DNA of 64,000 bases, taken from assembly GCA_024364735.1 (NCBI GenBank), contig JAGFNQ010000865.1:68217-132216 (forward strand), given 5' to 3'. Both the position numbers and the translations under genes were made by a program. The stretch is from Boesenbergia rotunda. Its lineage: Eukaryota; Streptophyta; Magnoliopsida; Zingiberales; Zingiberaceae. Each line of letters opens with the position of its first letter. Position 1 is the first letter of the stretch. This document shows, one piece after another, positions 43,167-54,520 of the stretch. Under the pieces are notes generated by a model. That model was not told the origin of the DNA. It was given only the letters and a program-made list of their open reading frames with translations, and ran no database searches.

Positions 43167-43374
43167 TTTATCTGAAATGTAAACTAAGAAAAAAAAGGAA
43201 TATCCCAAGACTTGGTCTTGGATTAGTAGTGTGGGATAAAGAGAAAAAAAATATTTGTCGAGGGGTGTTGCACCAACCTCGATTAACGAGAAGAAATTAA
43301 AAAAAATTAAAAGAAATTTCATAAAAATCTGAAAAATTCTCAAATTGGTGGTTGCACCAAATTTGAGCTTCCCC

Positions 43375-43386
43375 GCTCTGATACCA
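43375..43386 (-). other. primer binding site of B2
   Basis: The minus strand reads TGGTATCAGAGC two bases from the LTR start at 43389. Confidence 0.93.
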
Positions 43387-43388
43387 CT

Positions 43389-44743
43389 TGTTGGATCGAG
43401 AGAAACGATAGAGGGGGGGGGTGAATATCGTTAAACGTTCGGATTAAGAAGATAGAGTATGCACAGCGGAAATTAAAACAATCAAACACGCAAACACCAA
43501 GTTTTTTACTTGGTTCGGAGTCGCGGTCGGCTCCTACACCAAGGCCCATGGTCGTTGACCGTTTTCTGTGGGCAATTCTATATTTTCGCAAATCAGTTTA
43601 CAAGATTGAATTACAAATATAGTAAAGTAAACTTTTAAAAGAAACTCTTCTTTTACCGACGTCCGATGTAGGTTGTATTTTCGGAGCAGCGGGACGTCGT
43701 CGACGCTTGAGTCTCGAGTCGAGAGATTTTCGGAGCAGAGCGTAGGAGCAGAAGAGCGTAGGAGCGTTGAAAGAATTGTTGTTCGAAGCCATGGGGTCGA
43801 GGGCCTATTTATAGCCCCTGGGGGCACCCGGAACGTCGGGGGCGCCCCCCCACGTGTCGGCCGATCCGAGTTTCACTCGGTCAGCTCTGATCCCTTCAAA
43901 CTCGGGATCAGATCTTGATTGGGGCGCCCGGGACGCTGGGGGCGCCCAGGTTGACCGGATCAGGCTCTTATCCTGTTGGCTTCGCTGCTGCCTGCTTCGA
44001 CTGATTGACCTGGGGGCGCTCGGGATGCTGGGGGCGCCCGGGAGCACGGGGGCGCCCTGCCCACAAGCTGCTGAAGCGTACACTTGCTCTATTCTATTTT
44101 GTGTTCACCTTGGGGGCGCCCGGGACACTCCGGGCACCCTACTCAGCCTCTGCCTCACTCCTTTGAGGCTCTTTGAGCTGCAGACACTCATTCCTTCTGT
44201 CCTGCATCCAGGGTTAGTCCAAAACAACATAAAACAATAAGATGTTAGTTTATACAGTCTTAGCTGTCTTGGTTCTGACTTTGGGCCTCTAAAATGGAGC
44301 CCTAGGTCGAACCGACGCCTACTGTTCCCTCAACAGGGAACGCGTCCTCACCTACTCCTCTCCGGAGAATGTACCTGATGCCAACCGGCTCCTCCAGTTG
44401 GACTTTTGCCTAGCGGTCCTTCGCTAGGTCTCGGATACCAAGTTGTCCTTCGCCCGGTGCCTAGCAGTTCTTCGCCAGGTCTTCAGTACCAAGCTGTCCT
44501 TCGCCTGGTGCCTAGCAGTCCTTCGCTAGGTTTTCGTATCCTGGCATTCCTTCGCCAGGTGCCTAGCAGTCCTTCGCTGGGGCTTTGTGTCCTGGCATTC
44601 CTTCGCCAGGTGCCAAGTAGTCCTTCGCTAGGGCTTTACCTGCACACTTGAGTAACATGTTAGACAAATATTAAACCTTAACTTTTGAACCTTGTTGCCA
44701 TTATCAAAACACAGGTTTGACTTGGGTGCTTTCTGCACCAACA
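43389..44743 (-). repeat. 5' LTR of B2 (1355 bp)
   Basis: TGTTGGATCGAGAG...GCACCAACA. Contains the hairpin array (44408-44632), GGGCGCC pairs (43819-44155) and TATA (43806-43813). It is closer to the B1 LTR than to element A, but differs from B1 enough that the two are not obviously a matching pair from one insertion. Confidence 0.93.
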
Positions 44744-44952
44744 CCTTGGACGTACTGACCCTAGGGGGTTGGGAACCAAGTAAATAAATCCCGCTGTGTC
44801 CCTGTCTTGCTTTTATTTTGTTTATTTACTTTTCCGCTGTACTACTAACGTTCTAAGTTCAGAACGATCCGAGTTTTTTTACGAATTTTCCGCGAGAGTT
44901 TTTCACGGTCAATATTCACCCCCCCCCCTCTATCGACGGCACCCGTCCTACA
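44744..44952 (+). repeat. 5' LTR tail of element C
   Basis: Matches the last ~205 bp of the 3' LTR (53140-53344), from CCTTGGACGTACTGACC to CGTCCTACA. The front part is missing where B2 adjoins. Confidence 0.9.
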
Positions 44953-44954
44953 AT

Positions 44955-44966
44955 TGGTATCAGAGC
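44955..44966 (+). other. primer binding site of element C
   Basis: TGGTATCAGAGC on the plus strand, two bases after the LTR end, complementary to initiator tRNA-Met. Confidence 0.93.
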
Positions 44967-45059
44967 CGAGCCGCTCTTCACCGGACTAACCGCCGACGGA
45001 GCAACGATGCCAGGAGTTGAGGGGGAGCCCAGGGGTGAATTAGGTACAATTTTTTAAAA

Positions 45060-46205
45060 ATGTCAAATTTTAAGTTCCATATTATTTATTTCACGTGCAG
45101 GGAGAGAGGGCACTATAAAAATCAGGGCCCTACTCATAAGACTCGATCTACACCACCGGAGGTGAAGGGGGCACCATCGCCAAGAATCCGGAAAAATAAG
45201 GATCACGTACGATGCTTCAAATGCGAGAAGTACGGACACTACAAAAACAAGTGTCCGGCGAAGGTACGTAAGATTTATGTTCCAAAAGTTTTACAAATTC
45301 TTGCAATGTCTTTTAATAATTTAGATAATTTCCCTGATAAGTTAGAATTACTGCATAGTCAAGTAGATATTTTGAATGACAAGTTACAAAATGTGAATAT
45401 GACTAAAATGTTAGAAATAAATTGTTTAATCATTAATACCAATTGAATAATTGCTAAAATTAATTCTGAACTCAAATCTGGAATGAACTCTAATAATTAT
45501 ACGGATAATGATACAATTAATTCTGAATTTAAATATAAAATTAATCCCGAATCCAAATTCGAAAGTCCTAAGGATAAATCTGAATTCAAATTCGAAAATT
45601 CTTTAGATAATTATGAATTCAAATTTGAAAATCCGTTGTATAACTCTGAATTCGAATCTAAAAATTCTAAAGATAACTCTGAAGTTAGTAGAATTAATTC
45701 AGAAATTAATTCTGAAAATCTTGAGGATAATCCATAAATTAATTCTAAAAATCTTAAGGATAATCCAGAAATTAATTCTGAAAATCTTAAGGATAATCCA
45801 GAAATTAATTCTGAAAATCTTAAGGATAATCTAGAGATTAATTTTGAATTTCTTGAAAATATTGAAGATGTGTCTGAGGATAAATTTGAAGATGAAATTC
45901 TCCTAGATAATAACTTAATCATAGATAATATTGAAGATTATTACAAAACCTTAATTAGTGGCCCAAATTACTCCACCTATATTGAGGATATTGAAAGATC
46001 TAATGTTGAGGAGGTGATAAAATTTTCTAAGATTAGGGCCATAGTCAATAAAAATTACAAAAATTCAAATAAATCAAAATTATTAGAAAAACTTGAAAAG
46101 ATAGATAAAGATGAAGAAGAAATTTTCGAAATAATGAAAATGATGAATTTAAACCCACAATTATTAATTAATCATTTCAACCTTAATTATTCAAATCTTA
46201 ATTAA
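45060..46205 (+). pseudogene. gag-like ORF with zinc knuckle and acidic repeats (element C)
   Basis: One plus-strand frame of 382 codons with two stops (TGA 45444-45446, TAA 45735-45737). Near the N-terminus is a damaged knuckle (TCRERGHYKNQGP) and an intact CX2CX4HX4C one (CFKCEKYGHYKNKC), as in gag nucleocapsids. After the first stop the frame stays open through Asn/Ser/Glu-rich repeats of about 11-13 residues (SEFKFEN, NSENLKDNPEI) and a unique C-terminal part (ISGPNYSTYIEDIERSNVEE; LLEKLEKIDKDEEEIFE). The capsid part of gag is absent. Staying in one frame for 1.1 kb of AT-rich DNA suggests it was once coding. I do not recognise the C-terminal part. Confidence 0.6.
45739..45835. repeat. 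39-bp coding repeats in element C
   Basis: Near-perfect units of AATTCTGAAAATCTTAAGGA plus TAATCCAGAAATT, repeated about three times; earlier related but diverged units run from 45520. The repeat length is divisible by three, so the frame is kept. Confidence 0.85.
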
Positions 46206-46920
46206 TTCAAATTAATTGAATTAATTCAAATTAATTGAATTAATTCAAATTAATTCAATTAATTCAAATTAATTTAATTAATTCAAATAAATTCAAATTA
46301 ATTCAATTAATTCAAATAAATTCAACTTAATTCAATTAATTCAAATAAAATTAAATTAAATTCAAAGTAAATCTTAATTAAATTAAATCTTATTAAATTA
46401 AAATTAAATCATAATTAAATTAAATCTTAATTAAATTATAATTAAATTAAATCTTAATTAAATTAAAATTAAATCATAATTTAATTAAATCTTATTAAAT
46501 TAAAATTAAATCATAATTAAATTAAATCTTAATTAAATTAAAATTAAATCATTATTAAATTAAATCTTAATTAAATTAAAATTAAATCATTATTAAATTA
46601 AATCTTAATTAAAATTAAATCTTAATTAAATTAAAATTAAATCTTAATTAAAATCAAATTAAATCTTAATTAAATTCAAATTAAATCTTGATTAAATTCA
46701 AATAAAATCTTAATTAAATTAAATCTTAATTAAATTCGAATTAAACCTTAATTAAATCTTAATTAAAATCAATTAAATCTAAATCAAATCAATTTAATTC
46801 AAATAAAGTTAATTAATTCAATTTACTTCAAATAAATTCATCTTTAATTAATTCAAATTAATTTAATTAATTCATTTCCAAACTTCAATTAGTTCTTAAT
46901 TAACTTGAATCCAACTAAAT
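46206..46920. repeat. AT-rich tandem tract (AATTAAATTAAATCTTAATT type)
   Basis: About 700 bp made almost entirely of A and T with rare C, in degenerate 10-40 bp periods (TTAATTCAAATTAATTGAAT; AATTAAATTAAATCTTAATT). No coding capacity. Confidence 0.9.
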
Positions 46921-49067
46921 CTTAAATAACTTAAACTCGATCTAACCTAAAACCTTACCTAAACCGCAACAATTAATAAAATTAAATATGTCAAAGTGGG
47001 TTGACATATTCGCGGGTTCACACAACATGTATCAAATCGGGAATTTGATACATCTTTATAAACGTAATTAAAATGCTTTGGACTTGTTTGACTCATGCAT
47101 AATTGTCATGCCATGCATTTGCTATTTCTTTTAAATATATGACATGTCATTCATATTTAAATTTTATCCATATATTAGAACGGCTATAGGAAAAAGAATA
47201 ATTGAAACTTGATTAACCTAGTATTGGGTGGCGGTGAGATGATAGTACGTTAGGGAAGCCTCTTCTAATAAGGTCAAGTATACACTACTTGGTCTCTTTA
47301 GACTGGTGAAACTAGCCAAAGCTGCCGATCCAAGACCCAAACTAGTTAGACCAGAATTTTTCAAAAAGTAATTTTGAAAATGAAATTTCATTAAAAGGCT
47401 TTGTCAAGGAAAGGGTTGATGATCCAATAAGGCTACGGCCAAAGAAGGCCTAGTGCCTCGCCAAGACCTGGAAGCTAATTTTTGAAATTCAAATTCAAGT
47501 TACTTCTTGTCAAATTCAAATCTAACACAAGCTTCAATTAAATCTTAGGGTTAATAATAAATTAAGAAAAATGATTCAAGCATCTCACAATACACCTGTA
47601 AGGCAACCATGCTTGTTGTATTGATACATCTAAAATGGGTGAGATGTTAAGGACTAATGAATTGAAAAGTATTTTTCAAAATTGTTTCTCAAAATTGTTA
47701 GAATATTTTCCTAAAAATATATTTTCAAAATAGTGCTTCAACATAATAATATTTTTATGGAATTCATGTTTGTCTGATTGAATATACATATTATATGTTT
47801 TCAAAAATTATATCTTTTTAAAATTGTTTGACTCACTCAATTAGACACAAGCCTCTCAGGACAACACTAAAGTTTCTTAAGGCACTTAGATAGAGTCAAA
47901 CGGTATCGAGTACAGGGGGAGTGGTTTATTTTTTTCAAAAATTGTCCTTGAAAAACCACTGTCTTTTAAAAATGGTTTTCGATAACCGGGCTTTAAACAC
48001 TATTACTTATATTTTTTGAAAACTATGTCGGATAAATTACCTTAATTTCAAAATACATTCTAAAAAGTGTGCTTTGTCTTGATTGATTTTGACAAACCCT
48101 AAAGACACAGAGGAAGGTCCACTTCATAATTTACAAGGACTCCTAGGATGTGTCAAATTTAGAGGGAGTATGAATCAAACTTCTGAAAACAATTTTTGTA
48201 AAATTAATTGTTTTGAAATTATTAGATAATTCCTTTGATTTGAATCAAACCTTAAGACTCAGAGGAAGAGTACTTGTGGTCAACAAGCTTCCCAGGACTG
48301 GGTCAAGTTTAGGGGGAGATCAAGTTAAAAGAATTATTGAATATTTCAAATATTTTCAAATCTTGCTAAAAACATAAGTAGTCTTTCAAAATACTATTAT
48401 TCTATTTGTCAGAATTTCTGTGACCTATGAAATTATTTTTGAAAAAAAAATGTTTACTTGGGTTGGAGAATTTTCAGGACACTTAGGAAATGTCCTTGTA
48501 GTCAACAAGGTTTCCCAGGATGGTGTCAAACTAGAAAAGAAACCTAGTCAAGTAAAATATTATATTTCAAAAATTACTTAGATTTTTCAAAGTTTCATCT
48601 TTTCAAAAATAGTTAGTACTTGCAAAATATGCATTCCAAAATAGAATTCTTTCAAAAGTTATGCATTTTCCAAAAGTACTTATATTTTTCAAAAATTACA
48701 AAAGTACTTGTATTTTTTAAGATCATAATAATTTTCAAAATACTTGTACTTTTCAAAGCGCATAGCATCTTTTTCAAAATATGCATTTTTCAAAAAATGC
48801 AATATACCATTCAAAATACAATGCTTTCAAAAATTTTGCACTGAGTATTTTCAAAAAGAACCAAAGGTTTTTCATTGTTGGTGCAAGTATTTTCTTGTGT
48901 TTTTTTTATGTATGACAAAGGGGGAGAGGTGTGCTTAAGTTAGAAAAATTTTCTCCCAAAAATCAAAAATGTAGTTTCAAAACTTATATCATTTTTTTCA
49001 TTTTTTGATCCCAAGGATGGTAAGTTAGCCCCTTAAACCAATCTAACTTAAGTTATTGTCAAACATC
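46921..49067 (+). other. spacer and 3' untranslated region of element C
   Basis: No long frame. 47225-47490 is the conserved block found after gag in A, B1 and B2, here in the sense direction on the plus strand. From 47900 there are repeated phrases around CAAGTTTAGGGGGAG and TTTTCAAAAATACTT, and an internal polypurine-like block TATGACAAAGGGGGAGAG (48911-48928). Confidence 0.65.
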
Positions 49068-49081
49068 AAAAAGGGAGAGAT
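49068..49081 (+). other. polypurine tract of element C
   Basis: AAAAAGGGAGAGAT directly before the TGTTGG start of the 3' LTR. Confidence 0.85.
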
Positions 49082-49241
49082 TGTTGGTGCAAGTTGCATC
49101 AATGATGTTCCTCTTTAAGTGTTTTAATGATTGACAATACACTTAAGTCAGTGATACAATGAACAGACAAAGGGGAGCAAAGGAGAAGTAATCTAAGTTG
49201 AAGAAAAGTCCTAGTTAAGCTAGGCATCGAAACCCTAAGAC

Positions 49242-49457
49242 ATAGCGAAGGGCTGCTGGGCACCTAGTGAAGGGCTGCTAGGCATTGAAGACCTAGCGAA
49301 GGGCTACTAGGCACCTGGCGAAGGACTGCTAGGGAATGAAGACCTGGCGAAGGACAGCTAGGCACCTGGCGAAGGACTGCTAGGCACCTGGCGAAGGACT
49401 GCTAGGGAATGAAGACCTGGTGAAGGACTGCTAGGCACCTGGCGGAGGACTGCTAGG
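49242..49457 (+). repeat. U3 hairpin array, element C LTR
   Basis: Sense-strand units such as CCTAGC-GAAGGGCT-ACTAGG and CCTGGC-GAAGGACT-GCTAGG, about eight in ~26-bp rhythm. In RNA the second pairs through a G-U wobble. The loop GAAGGRCU equals the reverse complement of the WNYCCTTC loop read in A, B1 and B2. Confidence 0.85.
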
Positions 49458-49806
49458 TAATGAAGTCTTGGTCCAAGGGACTGAGCAACTTAGCTGAGAG
49501 ATGACTAAGGACAGGAGTAGAGACGGGTCAAGGTTTGGGCGTCTTGAGGTCCGGAAGTATCAGAAGCTAAGCAAAAGTCCACCCGAAGGACTGGGTGGCA
49601 ACAGTCTACTGAAAGGAGTAGGTGAAGGGCGAGTTCTCGGGGATGGGAACTTGTGCCGGTTCGACCTAGGGTTTCGTGGAGATCCGAAGTCCGAACCAAG
49701 TCCTTAAGACTAATATTATATGTATATGTGCTTTGTGTTTGTGTATCTTGCAGGTACCAAGATTGGAAGACAAAGCAGGCTGCTGGAAGCCCTGAAGCAG
49801 GGCGCC

Positions 49807-52512
49807 TGATAAGTATCATTTTATTGATCAATTTATATGCTAAAATCTGTGTTTGACCCATGTTTTACTTTCTTAATGGTGGATTTACCCTAGGTTCTAG
49901 GATTTATATTCTTTTTGGACCTAATTATAAATTTTGATATATTTGAGTTGTTTTGTCACTAAATTTTTGATCTACTTTTGTAGGCTTGGAAGGATCAGGG
50001 ACTTAGATTATGTTGGGTCAAATGTTGAGTCAAAAGTGGACTGGATCAAGTAGTCATGTGTCGACTAATATGGACCGTCCGATGCAAGAACGGTTAGATT
50101 TAGCCCATCTGAGAACTTCTGATCAATCCGAGTTGGGATTAAGGTTAATCGAGCGATCATATCAAGATCTGAAAATTTCAGCCCAATCGAAGATCATCTA
50201 GCCATTGGATCAAGATCAGAGGGATCTAGACCATCCATTCAAAGATCAACTTGATCTGAGACATCCGCTGCATATCTGGCAGATCCGAGCTACCCCGAGG
50301 ATGATCCTGACCCTTGATCAGGATCTGGGAAGTTTGAGCCAAATCGGACGAAGATCAACCGTTGGATGGAAGTGAAATGATCTCAGCCGTCCATTGGTTA
50401 ACTACTTAAACTGATCCCCTGTTCAGATCTCAGAGTCGCGTCTTCGCCAATTCCAGCTGCGTTCTTCATGCGTTTCTTCACTAGTTCTTCAATTTCTTCG
50501 GCGATTTTTCCATTTGAAGGCGTGGCCATCTCGATCACAACCTTGGAACACGACTTGGATCGTTGGGAGAAGGTTTCCATTGAAGTTCTAGCTCAGATTT
50601 TCACCGGGGCAGAGTGGATTGAGGGTTTCATCCATTTCTGTGATTTGATCAACTAAATCGCTATCGCATGCCATTCTTTTCAATCGGAGCTGTCCGAAGG
50701 GTCTTCTGATGGTTTCTGATCAACACCAAATCTCCATAGCAATTCTACCTCGCGAGATCTAGGAGATCGGATTGGAATTTTCCAGCCGAGTGAAATCTGT
50801 GAGCAGATCTGAAATTGGAGCTATTTTCCCAGTGATTTGCGAGTTGAAGGGGTTCTTGGCTTGCACTTGTGTGATGGCAAGAAGGTCTTGAGACGAGGGA
50901 ATGGTCGAGGCTTAGTTTTTTATGGCATTTCTTGTTTTCCTTAGCTGTAATTTCAGTTTCAGTAAAACAGTTTCTGTTCTGTCTTTGTATCAACTGTTTT
51001 GTTTTCGTTTATGAATTTTTCTAGCTTTAATTAGGTGCCATTCTGCAAGTAGTTAGCTAGTGAGTTCGATCAGTGAACAATTGAATTTGAATTCAGTTTA
51101 TTTCCTGTTTTTCTGTTTGCGTATCAAGTTGCTATTGCATATCAGCCCTATTTCTGAACATTGCAGCTTAGTCTAAAATTTTCAATTTATTCCAATTTCA
51201 ATTCATGCCTAGTTTTATTTCTTGAGGTTGAAGACAACAGTTATTTAGCTAATGCATTTGATCTGAGTTGGTTTAGCATTCAGTCGCATTTCTGAATTCC
51301 TGTTCAGCTGAATTGTTGCGTATTAGAATTCCTGTTTTGCCTCTGCATGTCAATACTGGGATTTGCAAGTCTAGTTGCAGTTCTGAGTTGTACACTAGTG
51401 CATCTTTATCTTCTAAATCTCATTTGAGTATTGGTTGAACTTTTGTAGTTGGTTTTGTTAATTTCAGCACTCGGTTTCCCTTTCGATTTCTGCAGACAAT
51501 TATTTCTGCACATTAGCTTAAGCTCATGCAATTTGGTTTCATTTGAGTTTGTTTCTGCATCCTTTAGCTACCAAATTTTGTTCCTGCATTCAGATTATTT
51601 CTGCATTCAGTTCCTCTAATTTCTTTTGCTTCATTTCAGTTGCTTTGCTTCATTGCTGCATTCAGTTTGTACTCTTTAGTTGCTGAATTTCATTTCTGTA
51701 TTCAGATTGCATTCTTGCATTCCGAATTGCTCAGTCTTTGCTTCATTGATGCATTGTTTCATTTATCCAGGAGATCATGTCCCTAATAGCTTTGTTTTCC
51801 ATACAGAATTGATCAATTAGCATTTCATATTTGTCAGACTACAGTCGAAGCAAATTAGGATAAAATTTGGCACAATAGTTTTCTCATCTTGGTGTATCAA
51901 GTAGATAAATTCTGAACTTTGTATCAAGTGCAGTTTAGGCAGTGTTAGCATCAAGATAAGTGCAAGTTTTAGTGTGCATTTGCATTTAAAATCAGTTTGT
52001 TTCGGGTACAGTTAGCTACTGCATCTAGATTTTGAATTCAACATTAGAATCGAGTGTTATTGCTACAATTCGGTTTGAAGTTATTGCCTTAGTTTCAATC
52101 AAAATTCAACTGTTGTGTTGATTTAATTTTCTTAGCATTTGAATTGCTTTGGATATCAAACTCATTTCCGAGTTCAGCTACTTGCATTAGTAAAAGAAAT
52201 TCACAATTAGTTGAGTTTATTAGTTGATATTGTCTTGTCGAGTTCATTTAGTTCAGTTCTTTCCCTTTTCTTGGTGTTTTATTTTGTTTCATTTCTGATT
52301 ACAACCCAAGTTTAGAATTTATCTGAAACCACAAAAATAAGTGACGATACATAAACTCAAGTCCGAATCAGACAACCGCAACTAGCCCTAGGAAAAATAC
52401 GACCTGTGGCCTCTTTACTACGCTTTTATTCTTTGATTGCAAAAAGGGTTTCCAGTTTTACAAATATCTAAATTTGAGACCCACATTCGTGACAGCTCTT
52501 TTGGGTCCATCA
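49807..52512 (+). repeat. solo Athila-like LTR (2706 bp) with TSD GCGCC
   Basis: It starts TGATAAGTATCATTTTATTG and ends TTGGGTCCATCA, with GCGCC at 49802-49806 and at 52513-52517. It matches the 3' LTR of the Athila-like element at 60381-63073 along its length with few differences. There is no interior on either side, so it is a solo LTR. Short frames inside are duplicated in both copies but carry no recognisable domain. Confidence 0.9.
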
Positions 52513-52835
52513 GCGCCCCCATCAGGGGGGGTGCCCCCATGCATCCAGGGCGCCCCCAGTGTTGTGGGCACCCAAGACAAAGAGTAAAAAGGCAGTTTAA
52601 GTGTGGTAAGCAGAATAGGTGTCAAGCGGGGCGCCCGGAACGTCCGGGGCGCCCGAGTTCAAAGTTGTTTTTGCTGTTTCGAGTCCGAAACACAGATAAG
52701 CCTTCATGAGGGCGCCCGGGAGGTCCGGAGCGCCTTGGTCAAAGGTTTTATCAGTTGCGGCGAGGTCGGCGCAGGGATAAGGTTTGACCGGGTTTATCAG
52801 GGCGCCCCCAGCGTCCAGGGCGCCCGTATGAAGCC

Positions 52836-52842
52836 TATATAA
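52836..52842 (+). promoter_or_regulatory. LTR TATA box (TATATAA), element C
   Basis: GCCTATATAAGGGGC follows the GGGCGCC pairs. It sits at the same relative place as the TATA boxes of A, B1 and B2. The duplicated copy is 63414-63420. Confidence 0.75.
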
Positions 52843-53344
52843 GGGGCTTCGACCCCTCTGCTTTAGACACAACTGCTAAGTACTATTCTGAGCATTCTGA
52901 CCACCGACAACGCGCTAAAGACGAGACTCTACCACTGGGAGGCTCCAGGAGGAAGTGCGCGGCACTCCGGAGGTCCAGATCGGCCGAGCTTCAACTCTGT
53001 TTTGTTCAGTTTAAATTTATTATTTCCGTACTTAATTTTATGTACTTGTGCTTGTAATTGTACACTATAAGACGGGTTTTCTCCGCCTCCGGAAATTCTA
53101 GAAAGGAGACCAATAGTGGACTCACACCGAGTACATAGGCCTTGGACGTACTGACCATAGGGGGTTGGGAACCAAGTAAATGAATCCTGCTGTGTCCCTG
53201 TCTTGCTTTTATTTTATTTATTTACTTTTCCGCTGTGCTACTAACGTTCTAAGTTCAGAACGATCCGAGTTTTTCTACGAAGTTTCTGCGAGAGTTTTTC
53301 ACAGTCGATATTCACCCCCCTCTATCGACGGCACCGGTCCTACA

Positions 53345-53752
53345 GCTCACCCTTTAACTAGCTACCAATTCGACCCTCAGTTGAGAGGCACAACCCTTGC
53401 TCAGCGCATCGCCCTAGGCTCGTGGGTGGGCCAAACATCCCTGAATTACAAGCCTCTAACTAAGCGCGCCCCCCCCCACCCAGAGCCTTCCGAGTCTGCG
53501 ACGCCCGTCAAGCTCACCTCAGCCAGGAGCGCTAAAAAGGCATTACCTGTGTCTAACAAGCCAAAATAATTGAGGTGCTAGTAAACGTCACCTCCCCTGG
53601 GACGGAAACTTACCCCACCGTCGTCCTGGTGACCGTAACACCGAAATACAAATAGGAGGGAAAGAGGACGATGAAAAGGGGAAAAGCAACATCCATAACA
53701 AGCCGATCGGTCCTCGCCTACATCAGAAAGAAAGAAGGGGGTGAATCCACAA
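53345..53752 (+). other. flank of element C, possible coding remnant
   Basis: The plus strand has a frame from the LTR border to 53569 (AHPLTSYQFDPQLRGTTLAQ...), Ser/Pro/Lys-rich, ending TAA. I do not recognise it. The first 77 bp recur at 63924-64000. 53570-53752 shows no clear content. Confidence 0.35.
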
Positions 53753-54518
53753 TTATGGAGGGGGTGTAGAGGGGTACGACAAGACTACCCTTGGCATTTC
53801 GCCATGCCCATCGCGAGTCGTCGGTGCCTGAGTCTCCGGGGCCTCAGGGCGTTCACGCCTATGCAAGAGCTCGCTTCGACAGACTTGCAATTCCTCCTCC
53901 TTGGCCTTCAAGGCCGTGAGCAGCGTGGCGACCGACTGATGGGCCTCCAGAAGATCTGCTTGGGTCTTGGCCAACTCAAAACTCGCTTGAAATTCTCGAG
54001 CACGGGCCTGGCGCTCACTTCGCTCCAGATGCGCTAGCTGTTGACACAACTGAGCCTCAGAGGCCCGAGCTGCGCGTTGCTCTGCCAAAAGATCTCGGAG
54101 TCATGCCTCAGCATGGGCAGCTTGTCCTTGCAAAGCCGCGTTCTCAGAGCGCAGTGCGTTCCAAGCTTGGTCATTTGGAGGGGGCCAGGCGCAACGAAGC
54201 TAGGTTTCCAGCGCCTCCCGACGGGACTCTAATTGACGGAAGGAACGATTCTGGGCAACGAAGGAAACACCCATGTCATACATGGCCCCGGTCAGCTACA
54301 AAAAAGGACAAGAGCTAATTAGAAAAGACTGAGCGAGCGGATGGCTGCCAGAGAAACATACCCGGAACGCGTCCGCAACTAAGCCATCAATACGGGCGAT
54401 AGGGTCCTGGTGATCAAAGGATCGGAGACCTTGGTACACATGGTCGCTTAGAGGGGCATGTAGGTGAACCACCCTAGCCGAGCCCAGTGGATTAGGATCC
54501 GAGAACTCAAAAGCAGCC
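53753..54518 (-). pseudogene. coiled-coil protein gene fragment with one intron
   Basis: Minus-strand exon A (about 54518-54362) reads FEFSDPNPLGSARVVHLHAP...IARIDGLVADAF. An intron of 66 bp follows (54361-54296, GTATGT...TTTTGTAG), and exon B (54295-53753) reads TGAMYDMGVSFVAQNRSFRQ, then a long helical segment rich in Ala/Glu/Leu/Gln/Arg (LAHLERSERQARAREFQASF; SVATLLTALKAKEEELQVC) consistent with a coiled coil, ending PRVVLSYPSTPPP. Two or more stops lie within exon B. It resembles the C-terminal coiled-coil parts of plant gypsy-associated proteins, but I cannot name it. It is truncated where Athila-like gag begins. Confidence 0.55.
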
Positions 54519-54520
54519 GA

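Larger units (their letters stand above)
37804..44743 (-). mobile_element. SIRE-type non-autonomous retrotransposon B2 (3' end lost in gap)
   Basis: Same organisation as B1: A-rich 3' region, captured spliced ORF (39069-40300) with promoter, conserved spacer, gag (41740-43166), leader, Met-tRNA primer site, 5' LTR (43389-44743). There is no pol. It lies in the 5' LTR of element C; the base sequence right of it is CCTTG, but the matching left target site is not visible because of the gap. Confidence 0.87.
44744..53344 (+). mobile_element. SIRE-type non-autonomous retrotransposon C (plus strand)
   Basis: It has a 5' LTR tail (44744-44952), Met-tRNA primer site, a short gag-like ORF with zinc knuckles and acidic repeats (45060-46205), a low-complexity AT tract, the conserved spacer block, a 3' untranslated region with GGGGGAG-type blocks, a polypurine tract (49068-49081), and a 3' LTR (49082-53344) that contains a solo Athila-like LTR. 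No pol domains. B2 removed or displaced the front of the 5' LTR. The flank after the 3' LTR is GCTCA; the left target site is not seen. Confidence 0.8.
49082..53344 (+). repeat. 3' LTR of element C, split by a solo LTR
   Basis: The LTR is 49082-49806 plus 52513-53344, about 1.55 kb without the insertion. It starts TGTTGGTGCAAG and ends GGTCCTACA. It carries the hairpin array (49242-49457), GGGCGCC pairs (52513-52830), TATATAA (52836-52842) and an R-U5 part with CACCCCCCTCTATCGACGG, which parallels the B-type LTRs. Confidence 0.87.

Noticed and set aside
30847..44743. Reading 30847-44743 as one complete element with two LTRs
   Set aside because: The interior is present twice, the outer target sequences differ and a gap lies between.
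44955..44966. Possible tRNA-Met gene sequence
   Set aside because: Only the 12-base primer complement is present, not a cloverleaf; the same holds for the other primer sites.
45005..45100. Possible small intron between ATGCCAGGAGTTGAG and the zinc-knuckle ORF of element C
   Set aside because: GT and AG sites are present, but the exon join is out of phase with the knuckle frame.
50010..50656. Small frames in the Athila-like LTR repeated at 60584-61226
   Set aside because: Near-identical only because the LTR is duplicated; no domain, no splice support, both strands open.
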